A stretch of DNA of 64,000 nt. It comes from Hermatobates lingyangjiaoensis. Its lineage: Eukaryota > Arthropoda > Insecta > Hemiptera > Hermatobatidae. Where the stretch lies: the NCBI GenBank assembly GCA_026182355.1, contig JAPFBL010000596.1, positions 105,356-169,355 of the forward strand. The letters run 5' to 3'. A program made the translations under genes and the position numbers. Below the pieces are notes generated by a model, which was given only the letters and a program-made list of their open reading frames with translations, did no database searches and had not been told where the DNA came from. Shown here piece after piece: positions 31,700 through 42,965 of this stretch. Positions within the stretch are counted from its first letter, which is position 1. Every line of letters starts with the position of its first letter.

Positions 31700-32650
31700 G
31701 ATATACTCGTATGTTCTTTCCTGTATGATATAGCGTAAGAACTTGTTTGTTGATTTTTCCTGCCTGTTTATATTAAGGGCTGAGAATTGCTCGTTTGAAA
31801 ACTATTTATTCTTAATAGATAGTAAATCCTCAACTCTGGGAAACACTTTTTCAAAGATGTCAAATACGCAGTATATTCATATGCTTCAATGTAATTAAAA
31901 TCAACTAACAGTACCTACTTGCCACACCTGTGTATTTTCAAAACAAACTTGTCTGTGAAGTTAGCACAATACAGCTTAAAGCCCCATAATTTCTCTTCTG
32001 CACTGAATTATCAATCTATTTAGAGCCTATATTTTAAGTTAGTCATACACAAATCTGTCAAAGTTTCAGCTTGCTAAGTCTCATGGTGGCTGAGTTTACT
32101 TATGATAAACGTTTTTTCTTTAAACATCCATAACTTCACTTCTACGCTGAATTTCGAATCAATTTAGATGCTATATTTTAAGTTACACATTCACAAATCT
32201 ACTGTAAAAGTTTCAACTGAATATGTTTTATCGTGGCTGAGTTTACTTGTGACAAAATTTTGCAGACAAACCGACAGAAATTTTTCTAAGGGTGGATTCG
32301 GTTTCTCCAATGTATGAAACGTAAAGAAACCTTGAAATGAGTCAGATCTAAGCAATGTACAGACAAAATCATTATTTTATTTATATAGATTAGGTGATCT
32401 ACCTGGTGGTAGATTATGCCCCGGTGTTTTGGTTATGGATAGTAGATCCCAAAAAAGGACCCTGATCAAAATCAAAATATCGTAGTTAGTTCCCCCGAAA
32501 AAAGTTATATAAGATCCATATGTTTCTTTGTATCTAAATGTCTCCAGTTTTATTTCTATAGCGGACAGACAGACAAACTTTGCATTTCATATATCCAATT
32601 TGTCTGTATATATATAAAACCAATTATATGAAACGATTCTTCGATCTGAA
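31700..32650. repeat. unidentified repeat region beside the helicase fossil
   Basis: Two diverged ~180-bp direct repeats ('gtcaaagtttcagctt..gtggctgagtttactt' near 32055 and 'gtaaaagtttcaactg..gtggctgagtttactt' near 32200). An element end near 32440-32600 is shared with 29990-30120. Confidence 0.55.
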
Positions 32651-33240
32651 TAAACTAGAATTTTCAAAAGAACACATAGAAAAGAAATCACTGAACTCAC
32701 TGCTATATTTCGATGTCCTCGTCGTCAGGAATAGATGTGAATCGCCGCAAAGGCTGATGTTATCACAAGCTTTCTTGTGTTTTCTTCTATAATTTAGATA
32801 TGGTTGGTCCTTAATAAATGTTATCATTTATTGGACTGTGTTATTGCCTCCAGTATGTCCCTGGGAAATTTGTTATTTTCATTGCCTTTGCAGCATAGAA
32901 AAGTGATTAGAAAATAAAAACAATTGGTGAAAAAAAAATCGTGAATTCAGAATCTAATACATGCTTAAATGAAGACCTGCTGCAGGGTTTATAAAAATAT
33001 ATATACAATTGTTAAAAATTAGACCATATATAATATAAATAAATTATATATTCTAATTTTGTAACTAAGAAAATGAAATTTACATTATTTAAAGGAACAA
33101 CAATGTTAACCGGACAAAACCTTCGACTAGACTGTCTACCAAATAATAACTGATTGCACTACGTTAGAATACTAACGTAGAATGCCTGAAGAATAACAGT
33201 ACGTGTTCGAAACGCGTTGTTTTATATAATTAAATTTTTA
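32650..33240. repeat. PLE termini
   Basis: Antisense arm at 32655-32790 (same family as 21225), a short N-terminal motif (CLNEDLL) near 32960-32985, and a sense ACGCGT-type core with GCCTGAAGAATAACAG and GTTCGAAACGCGTTGTT at 33184-33222. Confidence 0.6.
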
Positions 33241-33765
33241 AATGTGGGGACCATTTCATTAGCTTTTTATTTACAATGAGTAAATACCACATAATAATTG
33301 ATTGCCCCATATATGTGGAGACCATTTCATTAGCTGTTTGCCTTATAATAAGTAAATACCACATAATAACTGATTGCCCCACATATGTGGATACCATTTC
33401 ATTAGCTTTTTACCTTACAATAAGTAAATACCACATAATAACTTATTGCCTCACATATATGGAGACCATTTCAATAGCTTTTTACCTTACAATAAGTAAA
33501 TATCACATAATAACTGATTGCCCCACATATGTGGAGACCATTTCATTAGCTTTTTATTTACAATGAGTAAATACCACATAATAATTGATTGCCCCATATA
33601 TGTGGAGACCATTTCATTAGCTGTTTGCCTTATAATAAGTAAATACCACATAATAACTGATTACCCCACATATGTGGAGACCATTTCATTAGCTTTTTAC
33701 CTTACAATAAGTAAATACCACATAATAACTGATTGCACTACGTTAGACTTAACATTGATTTACTT
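33240..33765. repeat. ~77-bp tandem array derived from a PLE end
   Basis: About seven copies of the segment 'gtggagaccatttcattagc...gagtaaataccacataataactgattgc'. The same segment occurs once downstream of the hammerhead-like core at 47580-47665 and 57755-57830, so the array is an amplification of the PLE tail. Confidence 0.85.
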
Positions 33766-33843
33766 GTATATTGAGAAATCTTGTTATATATATAGGATAA
33801 GTCAAGAAATAGCTGTTTTTTTTTATATATATATATATTTTTT

Positions 33844-33849
33844 TTTATT
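33844..33849 (-). terminator. candidate poly(A) signal for B3GALT6
   Basis: AATAAA on the - strand, 68 nt past the stop codon. A run of about 17 A also follows the stop codon directly on the mRNA strand, and the stop itself overlaps CAATAAA. Position fits, but low-complexity sequence makes chance likely. Confidence 0.4.
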
Positions 33850-33916
33850 TTATAATTAAGTGCTGTTTAACAAAATAAAAATACAAATGCATTGGAATGC
33901 AATTTTTTTTTTTTTT

Positions 33917-34232
33917 TTATTGTGATGAATATGTGAATTGAAGCGGTTTTTTTTGCAAGTCAACAAAATGGCAACAGTTGGAAGGTAAGACTGACCAGTT
34001 ATAGGAGTATGGCTTTAGGTCGGTGGTATATTCTTTGGTGCAGAGATGGCCTGATTGTTGTAAATGATGGAATGTTTTCAGCATGTTATCAGCGTGTTGT
34101 TTATGCCTTAATAGCATGGTGTTAAAACAGCCTCTTGTTTTAGCTTGTGTATCAAAGCGAAGATCGTGAACTCGGCGTGTTTTAACTGGACCTAGCCAAG
34201 AGCCAAGGGAAACATCTTCACTTCGAAACAAC
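33917..34232 (-). CDS. B3GALT6: beta-1,3-galactosyltransferase 6, exon 2
   Basis: A 316-nt exon with acceptor TTTTCCAG (34233-34240), ending in TAA at 33917-33919. Joined after exon 1 (AG + G = Arg) it reads LFRSEDVSLGSWLGPVKTRR, VHDLRFDTQAKTRGC, LLRHKQHADNMLKTF, and YNWSVLPSNCCHF. This matches the C-terminal half of B3GALT6 (human HSEDVSLGAWLAPVD, REHDPRFDT, YDWSAPPSQCC). The EDVSLG motif is part of the GT31 acceptor/catalytic site. Exons 1 and 2 together give 322 aa, against 329 in human. Note that the vertebrate gene has a single coding exon; here an intron of about 7.3 kb lies in the middle of the catalytic domain. Confidence 0.94.
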
Positions 34233-34404
34233 CTGGAAAACAATAAAAACATATTATATATATGCAGATGAATTACAATAAACACGTGATGCAATCAATG
34301 AAAACAAACCACAAGGAAAAAAAAAGAAAACAGAAAAAATGCTCTGAGGCCTTTCAATTTATGTCATCAAAGAGCAAACAAGGTATATATATATATATAT
34401 ATAT

Positions 34405-34795
34405 ACAGTACCGCCCTGTCTTCCTGCGGGACTCTCCACTCTTCGCACCTCCTGATGACGACGATGGTCGAAATATCGATGTGAGTTATGTCTGTGTCTT
34501 TCTGTGTGTTTCCTTCGTTTTGAATTTATTTTATTTTAAAAAAAGTCCGCTGGACCGTTTCTTTTAATTGCGTATATATATATATATTATATATATATAT
34601 ATCGAGCTCCGTTCTTCGACGTGGGGAGATCTCTCTCACTTCGTCCTCTCTTCTAGTCTACTCTCCTGATGACGAACAACAGTTCGAAATATTGAATTCT
34701 GTAAGTTTTCTTTGTATTCTCTTTTCTGTGTCGTGCTTTGTGTAATTTAAAGTGTTATATATATATATATTAATATATATATATATATATGATTG
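34405..34795 (+). repeat. two PLE termini in (TA)n, inside the B3GALT6 intron
   Basis: A sense ATAT/C-type arm at 34415-34572 (matches the right arm of 11775-12000) and a sense GAAC/GTTC-type arm at 34600-34757 (matches 12390-12545). Each is preceded and followed by (TA)n. Confidence 0.72.
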
Positions 34796-34894
34796 AGGGA
34801 ATAAAATACACTAGGACCTGTCTCCTGAGTCGAATCTCCGTACTCAGGAGACAGGACAGGTCCGGAAATTAGTAACTTTAAGTAAGTGGTACCC

Positions 34895-35725
34895 TAGAGG
34901 GCAAGAGGTTAGCTCACTAGTTAATGTACTCGCCTCTGGGCTGGTAGTCCGGAGTCGATCCCTACCTGACTCTCGATTTATTCACGCGAGAGGTGTTTAA
35001 ATGAGTACGTCGTCCCTCGGAGAGGATGCTAAGCCGTCGGTCCCGAGCCTGTACCATGTCAGGTACACGTAAAAGATCCTTACTTGAAATGCACTTGAGC
35101 TAGTCAAAATTTAGGGATAATGTTAGCGCAGTGAACGTACTTGCCTCTGGGCTGGTAGTCCGGAGTTCGATCTCTTCCTGGTCCTCGATTTATTCACGCG
35201 AGAGATGATTAAATGAGTTCGTCGTCCCTAGAAGAGGACGTTAAGCCGTCGGTCCCGAGCCTGTACGATGTCAGGTTCTCGTTAAAGAACCCTATTCTAA
35301 ATATACTTGAGTTAGGCAAAATTTAGGGCTCCCAATATAGAATCCGTAGAATCACCTGGTCCTCGATTTATTCATGCGAGAGGTGAATAAATCTGAGTAC
35401 GTCGTCCCTCGGAAAAGACATTAAGCCGTCGGTCCCAAGCCTGTACGATGTCAGGTTCTCGTTAAAGAACCCTATTCTAAATATACTTGAGTTAGGCAAA
35501 ATTTAGGGCTCCCAATATAGAATCCGTAGAATCACCTGGTCCTCGATTTATTCATGCGAGAGGTGAATAAATCTGAGTACGTCGTCCCTCGGAAAAGACG
35601 ATAAGCAGTCGGTCCCGAGCCTGTACGATGTCAGGTACTCGTTAAAGATCCCTACTCTAAATATACTTGAGTTAGGCAAAATTTAGGGCTCCCAATCTAG
35701 AATCCGTAGAATCACCAACCAAACA
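34895..35725 (+). repeat. tandem tRNA-SINE array, about four copies
   Basis: Heads near 34905 and 35110; bodies repeat at about 35355 and 35540. The two last units are nearly identical over about 180 bp (35350-35530 versus 35530-35710), indicating recent tandem amplification. Confidence 0.85.
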
Positions 35726-35729
35726 AAAA

Positions 35730-35965
35730 CCCAGTAAACGGATGACGTTGTGACCTGTGTTGACCTTTATACGCCCGTCAGTCTTGTTTTTAATCAAGTC
35801 AGGTTGTCTTTTAAACGATTTGCCCTTTACGTAGCACTGGGACGCCAAGGTGGACCACCAGAGGCGGCAACTCGATCTATTAGCGCAACATATATTACAT
35901 CGCGAAACGGTTACACTGGGTACGAATGATATTTCGGAGCAAAAAGGAGATCCCATGTAACATAA
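35730..35965 (-). repeat. unidentified repeat sharing a block with 16887 and 23890
   Basis: On the - strand 'gccgcctctggtggtccaccttgg' followed by 'gggcaaatcgtttaaaag' and 'aacctgacttgat'. The same order is found at 24010-23900 (- strand). Family unknown. Confidence 0.5.
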
Positions 35966-36069
35966 CTAGGTCAGACTTTGTCTTATACATTATACATTTT
36001 ACATTAAACTATAGGTAATGTCCTAGAGTGACCAGCCAGGGGATCAGTTTAAACAATAAATAATGTTAG

Positions 36070-36275
36070 CCTAATGGTGGGTAGGGTAGGCTAAGTGGTT
36101 GACAGTATGCCAAGACATACCATATATATAACCTCACTAAAGGTTAAATCTAACTTTCTAGAAGGGTTAGGGCTATGGTGGGTAGGGTAGGCTAAGTGGT
36201 TGACAGTATGCCAAGACATACCATATATATAACCTCACTAAAGGTTAAATCTAACTTTCTAGAAGGGTTAGGGCT
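36070..36275. repeat. ~101-bp exact direct duplication
   Basis: The block 'ggtgggtagggtaggctaagtgg ... gaagggttagggctat' is repeated head to tail with no visible difference, so the duplication is recent. A related inverted piece is at 60085-60200. Confidence 0.85.
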
Positions 36276-36374
36276 ATCTCAATTTCATGTAACTAGCACA
36301 CTACACATTTAATTGAAATAAACACTATTCTTAACTATAGTTAATGGGTTAGTTCCACTGAGGTTAGTAATATT

Positions 36375-36600
36375 AGAATTAGTAATAATACATTCCGTCA
36401 TACCTCGTAAAGCTCGACCGGTTTCGGGTCCGCCTGGATCCCATCTTCAAGAGCACCTAACTGACTGTGTGTTATCATACAGTCAAGTATAACACACAGT
36501 CAGTTAGGTGCTCTTGAAGATGGGATCCAGGCGGACCCGAAACCGGTCGAGCTTTACAGAGACTTTACGAGGTATGACGGAATGTATTATTACTAATTCT
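36375..36600. repeat. foldback with hammerhead-like core (ACCGGT/C family)
   Basis: Near-perfect inverted arms of about 95 bp centred at 36480. The sense arm has GCUC, UUGAAGA, U, a GGG..UCC/GGA..CCC stem, GAA, ACCGGU, C, GAGC near 36507-36551. GCUC and GAGC can pair as helix I. Confidence 0.75.
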
Positions 36601-36699
36601 ACTATTCTTAACACATAATAAACTTTATAATGAACAAAAAAAATAAAGCCTAAACAAGCTGTTGACGGCAGGTCAAGACATACTCGTACCATTGGATAT

Positions 36700-38760
36700 G
36701 TAGCCTAACCTCAACACAGTTATAGTAGGGTTATACAGGCTGAATACTGTAATAGTAGATTTGAAAAGATTTGAATGAAATTGGAGTAGCGTAGGTATAT
36801 GAGAAGGGAGGATAGCTAGGCTATTCTCTGCCTCACCTTGCTTTAAATCACAATCATCAAATACACGTGGATACAGTTAGTTTATGCTTATTATACATTA
36901 AAACACGTATTAATTAATACTGTTTATTCAAAAGGTAACGATATTGAAGTAGTCTAGGCTACTCGGTCTCACTCTGCCCTCATATTGAATTACCAATGCC
37001 TGTATGATAATTTATTCTATTCAAAAGAGAAAAAAAAAACGGAAACATGAAAGTACGATTTCTCGAAGTAAGGAAAATCCAGTAACAAGTGAAGAATTTC
37101 ATAAAAAAGAAATAATTCCGACTTAACAAATCATTTGTACAATCAGAATACAGGAAATATATAGTATACATACTTCAGTACACGTGTTTTGACTTGAAAC
37201 AAACAATAGTATAAAGGTTATGTAACAGTCGCTTCACATCTTAAACTTCCCACAAGGAAACACAGAACATATATAGTACATACTATAGTATGTATATATA
37301 GTATAGTACATACTATAGTACGCAATATTTTTACTCAAAGCCGACAAGTAACAAAAGGAAACGCTGTTATGTATAGAGAAATGATATTACAAAATACATA
37401 CACATTTGTAATGTAGAAACAATAATTTGTTTCTTATATAAATACATTTATTTTTTAAATAAAATTAAATTTCATAAAAACAAAAGAAATAGTTCCTAAC
37501 CTAGTCGAAGTTTACAACGAAGATAATAAGAGACGCCATTAAAGAAAAAGAAAAAATAGTTCCTAACCTGCTTAAGAAATCAATTATACGACCATGATGC
37601 AGGAAATAAACATTACATACTTTAGTATATTGTATTTTAACTAGAAGTTGACAATGGGGAAAATTAGAAACGCTATGATGTGTAGAGAAAGGTTATTACC
37701 ATTAGTAATCACTATAACTATTAGTTTTTCACTTTCTTACTTCTTAAAGTTTAAATACTTGTTTACAATTTATTAAGCGAATTTCTTAAACACTATAAAA
37801 TGATCAAAATGTTTTCTTAAATAACAAATAGTTGATTTTATTTAATAATTTTTGATCTCTAATAAAGTCATTTATGATTTCAGGTGAAAACGGTTTTCTT
37901 TACAAGACATCGTTTGGGCGTTTGAGCGCGCTTTTTTTCAGTTCCCGCAATTACAACTGGACACCATCTTTTTTTTTCCCATTAGAATGAGCTATTATTT
38001 TTGTACTTATTTCTCATACATAAAGTGTTAACGGGTGAATTTTTAAAACAAAATAAAGACAGTAAGTATATTATAGTTATTTTTTTCATATTATATTATC
38101 CTTTTTAGTAATATAACAATTTTTTAAATCTTTAAACATATTTTTTCAATATAATTTAAACTAATTTGCTGTTGCTCAGAAGTTTGATGTCTGTATTAGA
38201 ATTGGTGTATCAAATTATAAATACCTAATTATAATCCAATTAAATATTGGATATGCTAATAATCCAAATCATCCAACAACTCAATTGTATTTATAATTGG
38301 CGTATCCAACTGTTTTTAACTCTTAAACGGTAGGTTTTCTTTTTATATTATGCCAAATAAGGTATTACAGTAAGCCATTAATAAATGAATTTTAATTTGT
38401 TCCTTAGCATGGAAGTTTGATAGTATTTCGTTGGCTCTTCTTAACCTGGTATTTTTGTAACGTTGAAAACATTCACTTTTGATATTAAGGTAAGTTATAC
38501 TATTATTATTTCAACTTTTATGTTTCTTGTAACATCCAGGACATTGATTTTCTTATATATTACTTTGTCAATTGTGAATTTCAAACTAAATTCTTGTTCT
38601 TTTGTTTGACTTTATTCCTTGATTTCAGTTATATTTATTATTGTATTTAGTTTTTAAGTAAAACATGTAAAGTTGGTAAATTCATTCCATTTATCATGGA
38701 CTATTGATAAATATTGATATCAGTTAATGTTAGGCTCTTCATTGTACAGGTTTTTTAACA
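36700..38760. other. B3GALT6 intron, mostly unique AT-rich DNA
   Basis: No supported ORF or mobile-element ends. There is a small cluster of 'tagtacatactatagta' palindromes at 37270-37325 and a ~60-bp imperfect repeat of 'agttcctaacct' near 37490 and 37560. Confidence 0.5.
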
Positions 38761-38764
38761 ACAT

Positions 38765-39110
38765 TTTTCAGTAATTCTTCTTCAATGTAATATTGCAGAC
38801 ACAATACATAACATATTGATCCAAAATTGACAACATAAGATCTACAACATAAGAGAAGAGGAAAGAAAACAAACCATCGTTCTCCTGGTGTGTTGTGTAT
38901 TTCCTCTTCTCTTTCTCTTGATGACGGTTAAACCAAAAATTTGAAGATTGTACTTTACACAAGTACAGTCACAAAATTTTTTGGTTTAACCGTTATAAGG
39001 AGAAAGAGAAGAAGAAATAAACAGCACAGCAGGAGAAGACGGTTGTCTATTTCTTCTTTTCTTCTCCTGATGACGGCTAAAACTAAAAAAAAACAGAAGA
39101 AATATGACAA
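38765..39110. repeat. degenerate PLE termini, three cores in alternating orientation
   Basis: Sense, antisense and sense copies of a GGTT..AACC-type hammerhead-like block near 38920, 38980 and 39068. GAA has decayed in each. Confidence 0.55.
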
Positions 39111-39429
39111 TAGAAGTATAAGTCAATTAATTGTGCGGCTTATTTAGTTTATTTTTGATAACTTATTACATACACATATTTTAAAAACTGTACACAAAAA
39201 AATTACAAGTTTTCCCTGTCAAAATATGTTTTTAGATAATATTCGAAAAGGGATCACTGCAGGTTATGTTATGTTAAAGGTTATGACTGCAATCATTCGG
39301 GAATAATCCTAAAATATTGCTTTTAACCTTTTGTTTCTATTGACACAACAATCTATGTCAGATAGATTATAATGCATTTATTTGTGCAATCTGTTCTAGT
39401 GTGGTATTTACTTATATAGAAGAATTTCG

Positions 39430-39640
39430 AAAATTATGTTTCCACACAAAAAAAAAAGAGTTGTATATGAAAACTAACAACACGTTTCAAACACTTAATC
39501 TTTTACTTCAGGTTTATATTTTCACTCTTGTGAGTCAATCAACTTGAGTGGAAACGTAAACATAAAGAAGAACAATAAATGTTCGAAACGAATTGTTAGT
39601 TTTGATATTAAACCTTTTTTTTTGTGTTGAGACGTAATTA
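39430..39640. repeat. PLE foldback (ACGCGT family, decayed)
   Basis: Antisense arm at 39450-39530 and sense arm at 39555-39620 around 'gttcgaaacgaattgttag'. Confidence 0.65.
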
Positions 39641-39964
39641 TTGAAATCCCCCACAATACTGATTGTCCTTAGGAATATTAACACATTTTTGGTTCATATT
39701 ACACTATGACAAACTTCGCAAGAATAAACAACAAATAATAAATCATTTACAATATTTGTTTGTTTGAAATATTGGCATACGTGATTTCTGTTTTTTTGTA
39801 TTGTGCAGTTCTTTACTTTTTCTTTGATAGTTTCTATTTAGCATATCCATAACCATAATAAAGGAGTTTATGTCAGTAATTTTAAAATAACATATCAAAC
39901 AAACTTTAGTAAAACTCAAATACCATATATTACAATTGTTATAGTTTATATCAACAATTAAACC

Positions 39965-40270
39965 ACAGTAAGAAGTTACAAAAAAAGACAAAAGTTTCAA
40001 TCAAAAACAAGTGATCTTCGTCATTATCAGTTTCATTCTAATAAAGACAGAATCTCAACTTGTTTTGGTTTGAAAGATCTTAGTAATTTTAAGTATCTAA
40101 CTCTAACAAAGACCACTTGTTTTGATTTGAAAGATCTTAGTAATTTTAAGTATCTAACTCTAACAAAGACCACTTGTTTTGATTTGAAAGATCTTAGTAA
40201 TTTTAAGTATCTAACTCTAACAAAGACCACTTGTTTTGGTTGAATGATTCTAAGTCATTTTTCTGATTTC
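39965..40270. repeat. foldback plus 60-bp tandem array from a PLE terminus
   Basis: An antisense arm at 39970-40030, then three copies (starting about 40060, 40125 and 40185) of 'gatcttagtaattttaagtatctaactctaacaaagaccacttg'. The unit is a decayed AGATCT-type hammerhead block. Confidence 0.75.
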
Positions 40271-41570
40271 TTACTCTGGTTTAGACGTTGATTTTTATTT
40301 AACTTGTTTGTGAAAATCTTATTATAATAAGATAATAAAAGATAAAATATTTAAAGATAATAAAATAGAATCAAATTGGAGAATATCAAAAATGAAACTT
40401 CACATAAAAAGTGGAGACGCAATTCTTGAAATCCCCAAAATGAGTAAATACCTTACTATAACAGATTCCACAAGTAATGAACATAGACACAAATGATTGG
40501 AATATAATACATGTATACAAAAAGCTGAAAGTAGTTATTCTAACAATTATTTAGTTTAGACATGTCGAATGGTTTAATTTGAAGAATTTAAAAGTTTTTC
40601 TTTAGCAAATACTAATAAACAGTGAAATACACATTGAAACATAATCTAATAAGTCATCCACAAGTAGTTATGAATAACTATTTCGTTCAATACTATCTCA
40701 TACGCATAAAGTTGTAAAATATTGCCACAAATACCAGTCCTTATAAAAAAAAATGTGCATTGTTATTAAACAATAAACGCATAAAATACAAAATGAAACA
40801 TATTTTTCCAAGTAGTTTGGTTCATAGAGTTACAGAATACATACAACTATGGTATTCTACATATAAAACCATAGGGAGTTTGATAACAAACAAACAGGCA
40901 TTGCAACTTTATAGCATTAGTCAGCCGGTTTATTGTATAAAGAAAGATATCAATTTTAATTTAATCTCAAGGGATATTTCATAAGTATCTTATCATCAAA
41001 TATAGATAGCTTGCATCTTGTTTGAGTAACAAGATTGTCCAAGACGTTGCAAAGTCATGGAACTAAAACTGTACAAATGATTTAATTTCAAATTTACTTC
41101 AAGATACACAATACACTTGAATATGATTCCAGTCACACCGGTGAACCGTTCGTCATAAAATTAAATAACTATTGCTTTATTTGGAAGGGAAACCTTTCTT
41201 TAACTTCCAAGTTAATATAAAAGTTAATGTCATTCATTTAATTGTATGATAAAAACTAATGATTTAGGTTAATTGAAGATGATGATGAAGTTTAATTCTT
41301 TATAAAAGAATATTAATGCATTTTTAATGATGATTAATAGTTTTCTCAATAGAAATCTTCCCTGCAATTTTCATGTTAATAGTTCAAGTTGCCTGAAAAT
41401 AACGAATTTCCTAGCGAAAAAACTATCACTAAGTTTAAAAAGCATTAAAAACATGGAACCAATGTGTTCTTGGAGTTAAGTATTACAAAAATATTTTCTA
41501 ATTATGAACTTTACACAATGAATGAGTTAAAAATTAGTTTTAAAAGCATATAGAGAGAAAAAAAAAAACA
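40270..41570. other. B3GALT6 intron, no gene seen
   Basis: AT-rich; a 74-codon ORF at 40760 has no recognisable motif and no codon bias, and is not called. Confidence 0.45.
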
Positions 41571-41576
41571 AATTAC

Positions 41577-42229
41577 CTTAAGCGGTGAGAATTTTCGGCA
41601 ATATAATCTACTAATTGTTTGGATATGATATATCCACCTCCAAGTGCATATGGTAAATACTTGTCACATAAGAACCAGTTTACTTCTTTCCATATACCTC
41701 TGGAAAAAACCCTTGCAAGACCATTAAAATAACCCCAATACAGTAAAGGGTCTTCCAGATTTTTCAATTCTTGTATCAGTCCATTAATGTTTACAAAAGT
41801 ATCGTCGTCACATTTTAATAAATATCCAAATCTTTCTTTACTAACAAGCTTCAATGAATATAACAATTTATTGGTAAGGTTCGAATAATTATCATTAATT
41901 GGTAAAAATTGAATATCATTATGAATTGCATTTTCAGAATGTAATGAAATTCGAGTATTTCTATTTAAATCTGTTTCTCCAATAACAAAATAGTGCTTGA
42001 TGAAATTATGTTCAGTTGTATATTTCAACCAAGATTCTCTAACTGCATTTCTTTGTTCTATATTTTCAGGCTTTGAGAATATAATGATGATTAAATATAA
42101 ACTAACAGAACTAAATTTTCCAGCAATAAGCGGTGTTTTATCATCAATATTAGTATAAAATATTACTACGGTGCATCCCAAGAAAAAAAAGAAAACATTA
42201 TATAAAATAAACGGTAATCTATGAACCAT
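41577..42229 (-). CDS. B3GALT6: beta-1,3-galactosyltransferase 6, exon 1
   Basis: A 653-nt exon from ATG at 42229-42227 to the donor GTAATT (41576 down). B3GALT6 is a Golgi type II membrane enzyme of family GT31 that adds the second galactose of the glycosaminoglycan linker tetrasaccharide on proteoglycans. Visible features: a short cytoplasmic start, a transmembrane anchor at about residues 6-25 (PFILYNVFFFFLGCTVVIFY), RNAVRESWL (60-68), the metal-binding DDD in LLKCDDDTFVNI (141-143), LYWGYFNGLARV (163-174) and YLPYALGGGYIIS (191-203). Human B3GALT6 has LYWGFFSGRGRV and YLPYALGGGYVLS. The ATG is the first in frame. The sequence ends phase 2, matching exon 2 at 34232. Confidence 0.95.
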
Positions 42230-42581
42230 TTAAGTCATATTTTCAAAAATAGAAACTGTCACAAGCAAACTGCTGTTCGATTTGGGAACACTGAACTACT
42301 CGCGGGATAATTAAAAAAGTATAACAATATAAATTGTTATTTTGTATTTAATTCGAATTAAATTGATTAAATTTATTTTATGAAAAAGATATTTAATTTT
42401 TAATCAAGTTATATTATTGTAAAACACGTTTTTCAAACTATTAATGAGTATTTTATAATCAAGATGGCCGTATATTGTTTAACAGAATCGATGGTTTCTT
42501 GACGATGTTATTATTTACATGTGTGAGAATGTTTAAAATCATTAAATTAATTGTTCCGTCAATATGATGTCTTCATGAATT
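42230..42581. promoter_or_regulatory. shared divergent promoter region, B3GALT6 / MSL1
   Basis: Only 352 bp separate the two start codons, which point away from each other, so the genes probably share a bidirectional promoter. No clear TATA box stands out from the AT-rich background. AAGATGGCC at 42461-42469 matches the YY1 core (AANATGGCS). In the MSL1 direction there are three short ORFs before the start: 42464-42502 (12 codons, A at -3 and G at +4), one starting about 42504, and MMSS just before the MSL1 ATG. Confidence 0.6.
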
Positions 42582-42917
42582 ATGACAACTGTTTCTTTAA
42601 TGGTTAACGGAGACACTTCTAGTGAAAGTGAGGGGAAAAATTCTGAAGCAAATTTTAACATGGTCTCCGGAATGAAAGATCTTTGTGTCGGTAAAATGGA
42701 TAGCATTTCACAAAAGGAAAATAGAGACGATAATTTCCAATTAGAAGTAAAAAATGCTTTAAGCGAAGTAATGAATAACGAGGAGAAGAAACTTGAAAAT
42801 GAAGTTCATTTTCTAAAAGATTTAATTGCATCCCATTTGGATATTATACAACAACAATCTGAGCAATTAACTATTAAAGATAGGCTTATTAGTAAATTGA
42901 AGAATGAAAATGAAACG
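42582..42917 (+). CDS. MSL1: MSL1 (male-specific lethal 1 homologue), exon 1
   Basis: Codes 112 residues from MTTVSLMVNG to NENET and ends at donor GTAAGA in phase 0. An in-frame TGA lies two codons before the ATG, so the start is well fixed if this exon holds it. Residues about 52-110 (FQLEVKNALSEVMNNEEKKL and then ENEVHFLKDLIASHLDIIQQ, QSEQLTIKDRLISKLKNENE) form a coiled coil. In MSL1 the N-terminal coiled coil dimerises and binds MSL2, the ubiquitin ligase of the MSL complex, which acetylates H4K16 through MOF. The residues before it are Ser/Glu-rich. The gene name rests on the PEHE domain in later exons. Confidence 0.85.
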
Positions 42918-42965
42918 GTAAGAAGGTTCTTAAATTTATATTATTTGTATTGTTTATTAATTTGA

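Noticed and set aside
33276..33859. 96- and 113-codon ORFs with repeated SKYHIITDCPTYVETIS
   Set aside because: Translation of the ~77-bp PLE-tail array.
40760..40984. 74-codon ORF in the B3GALT6 intron
   Set aside because: No recognisable domain, no conserved motif, AT-driven composition.
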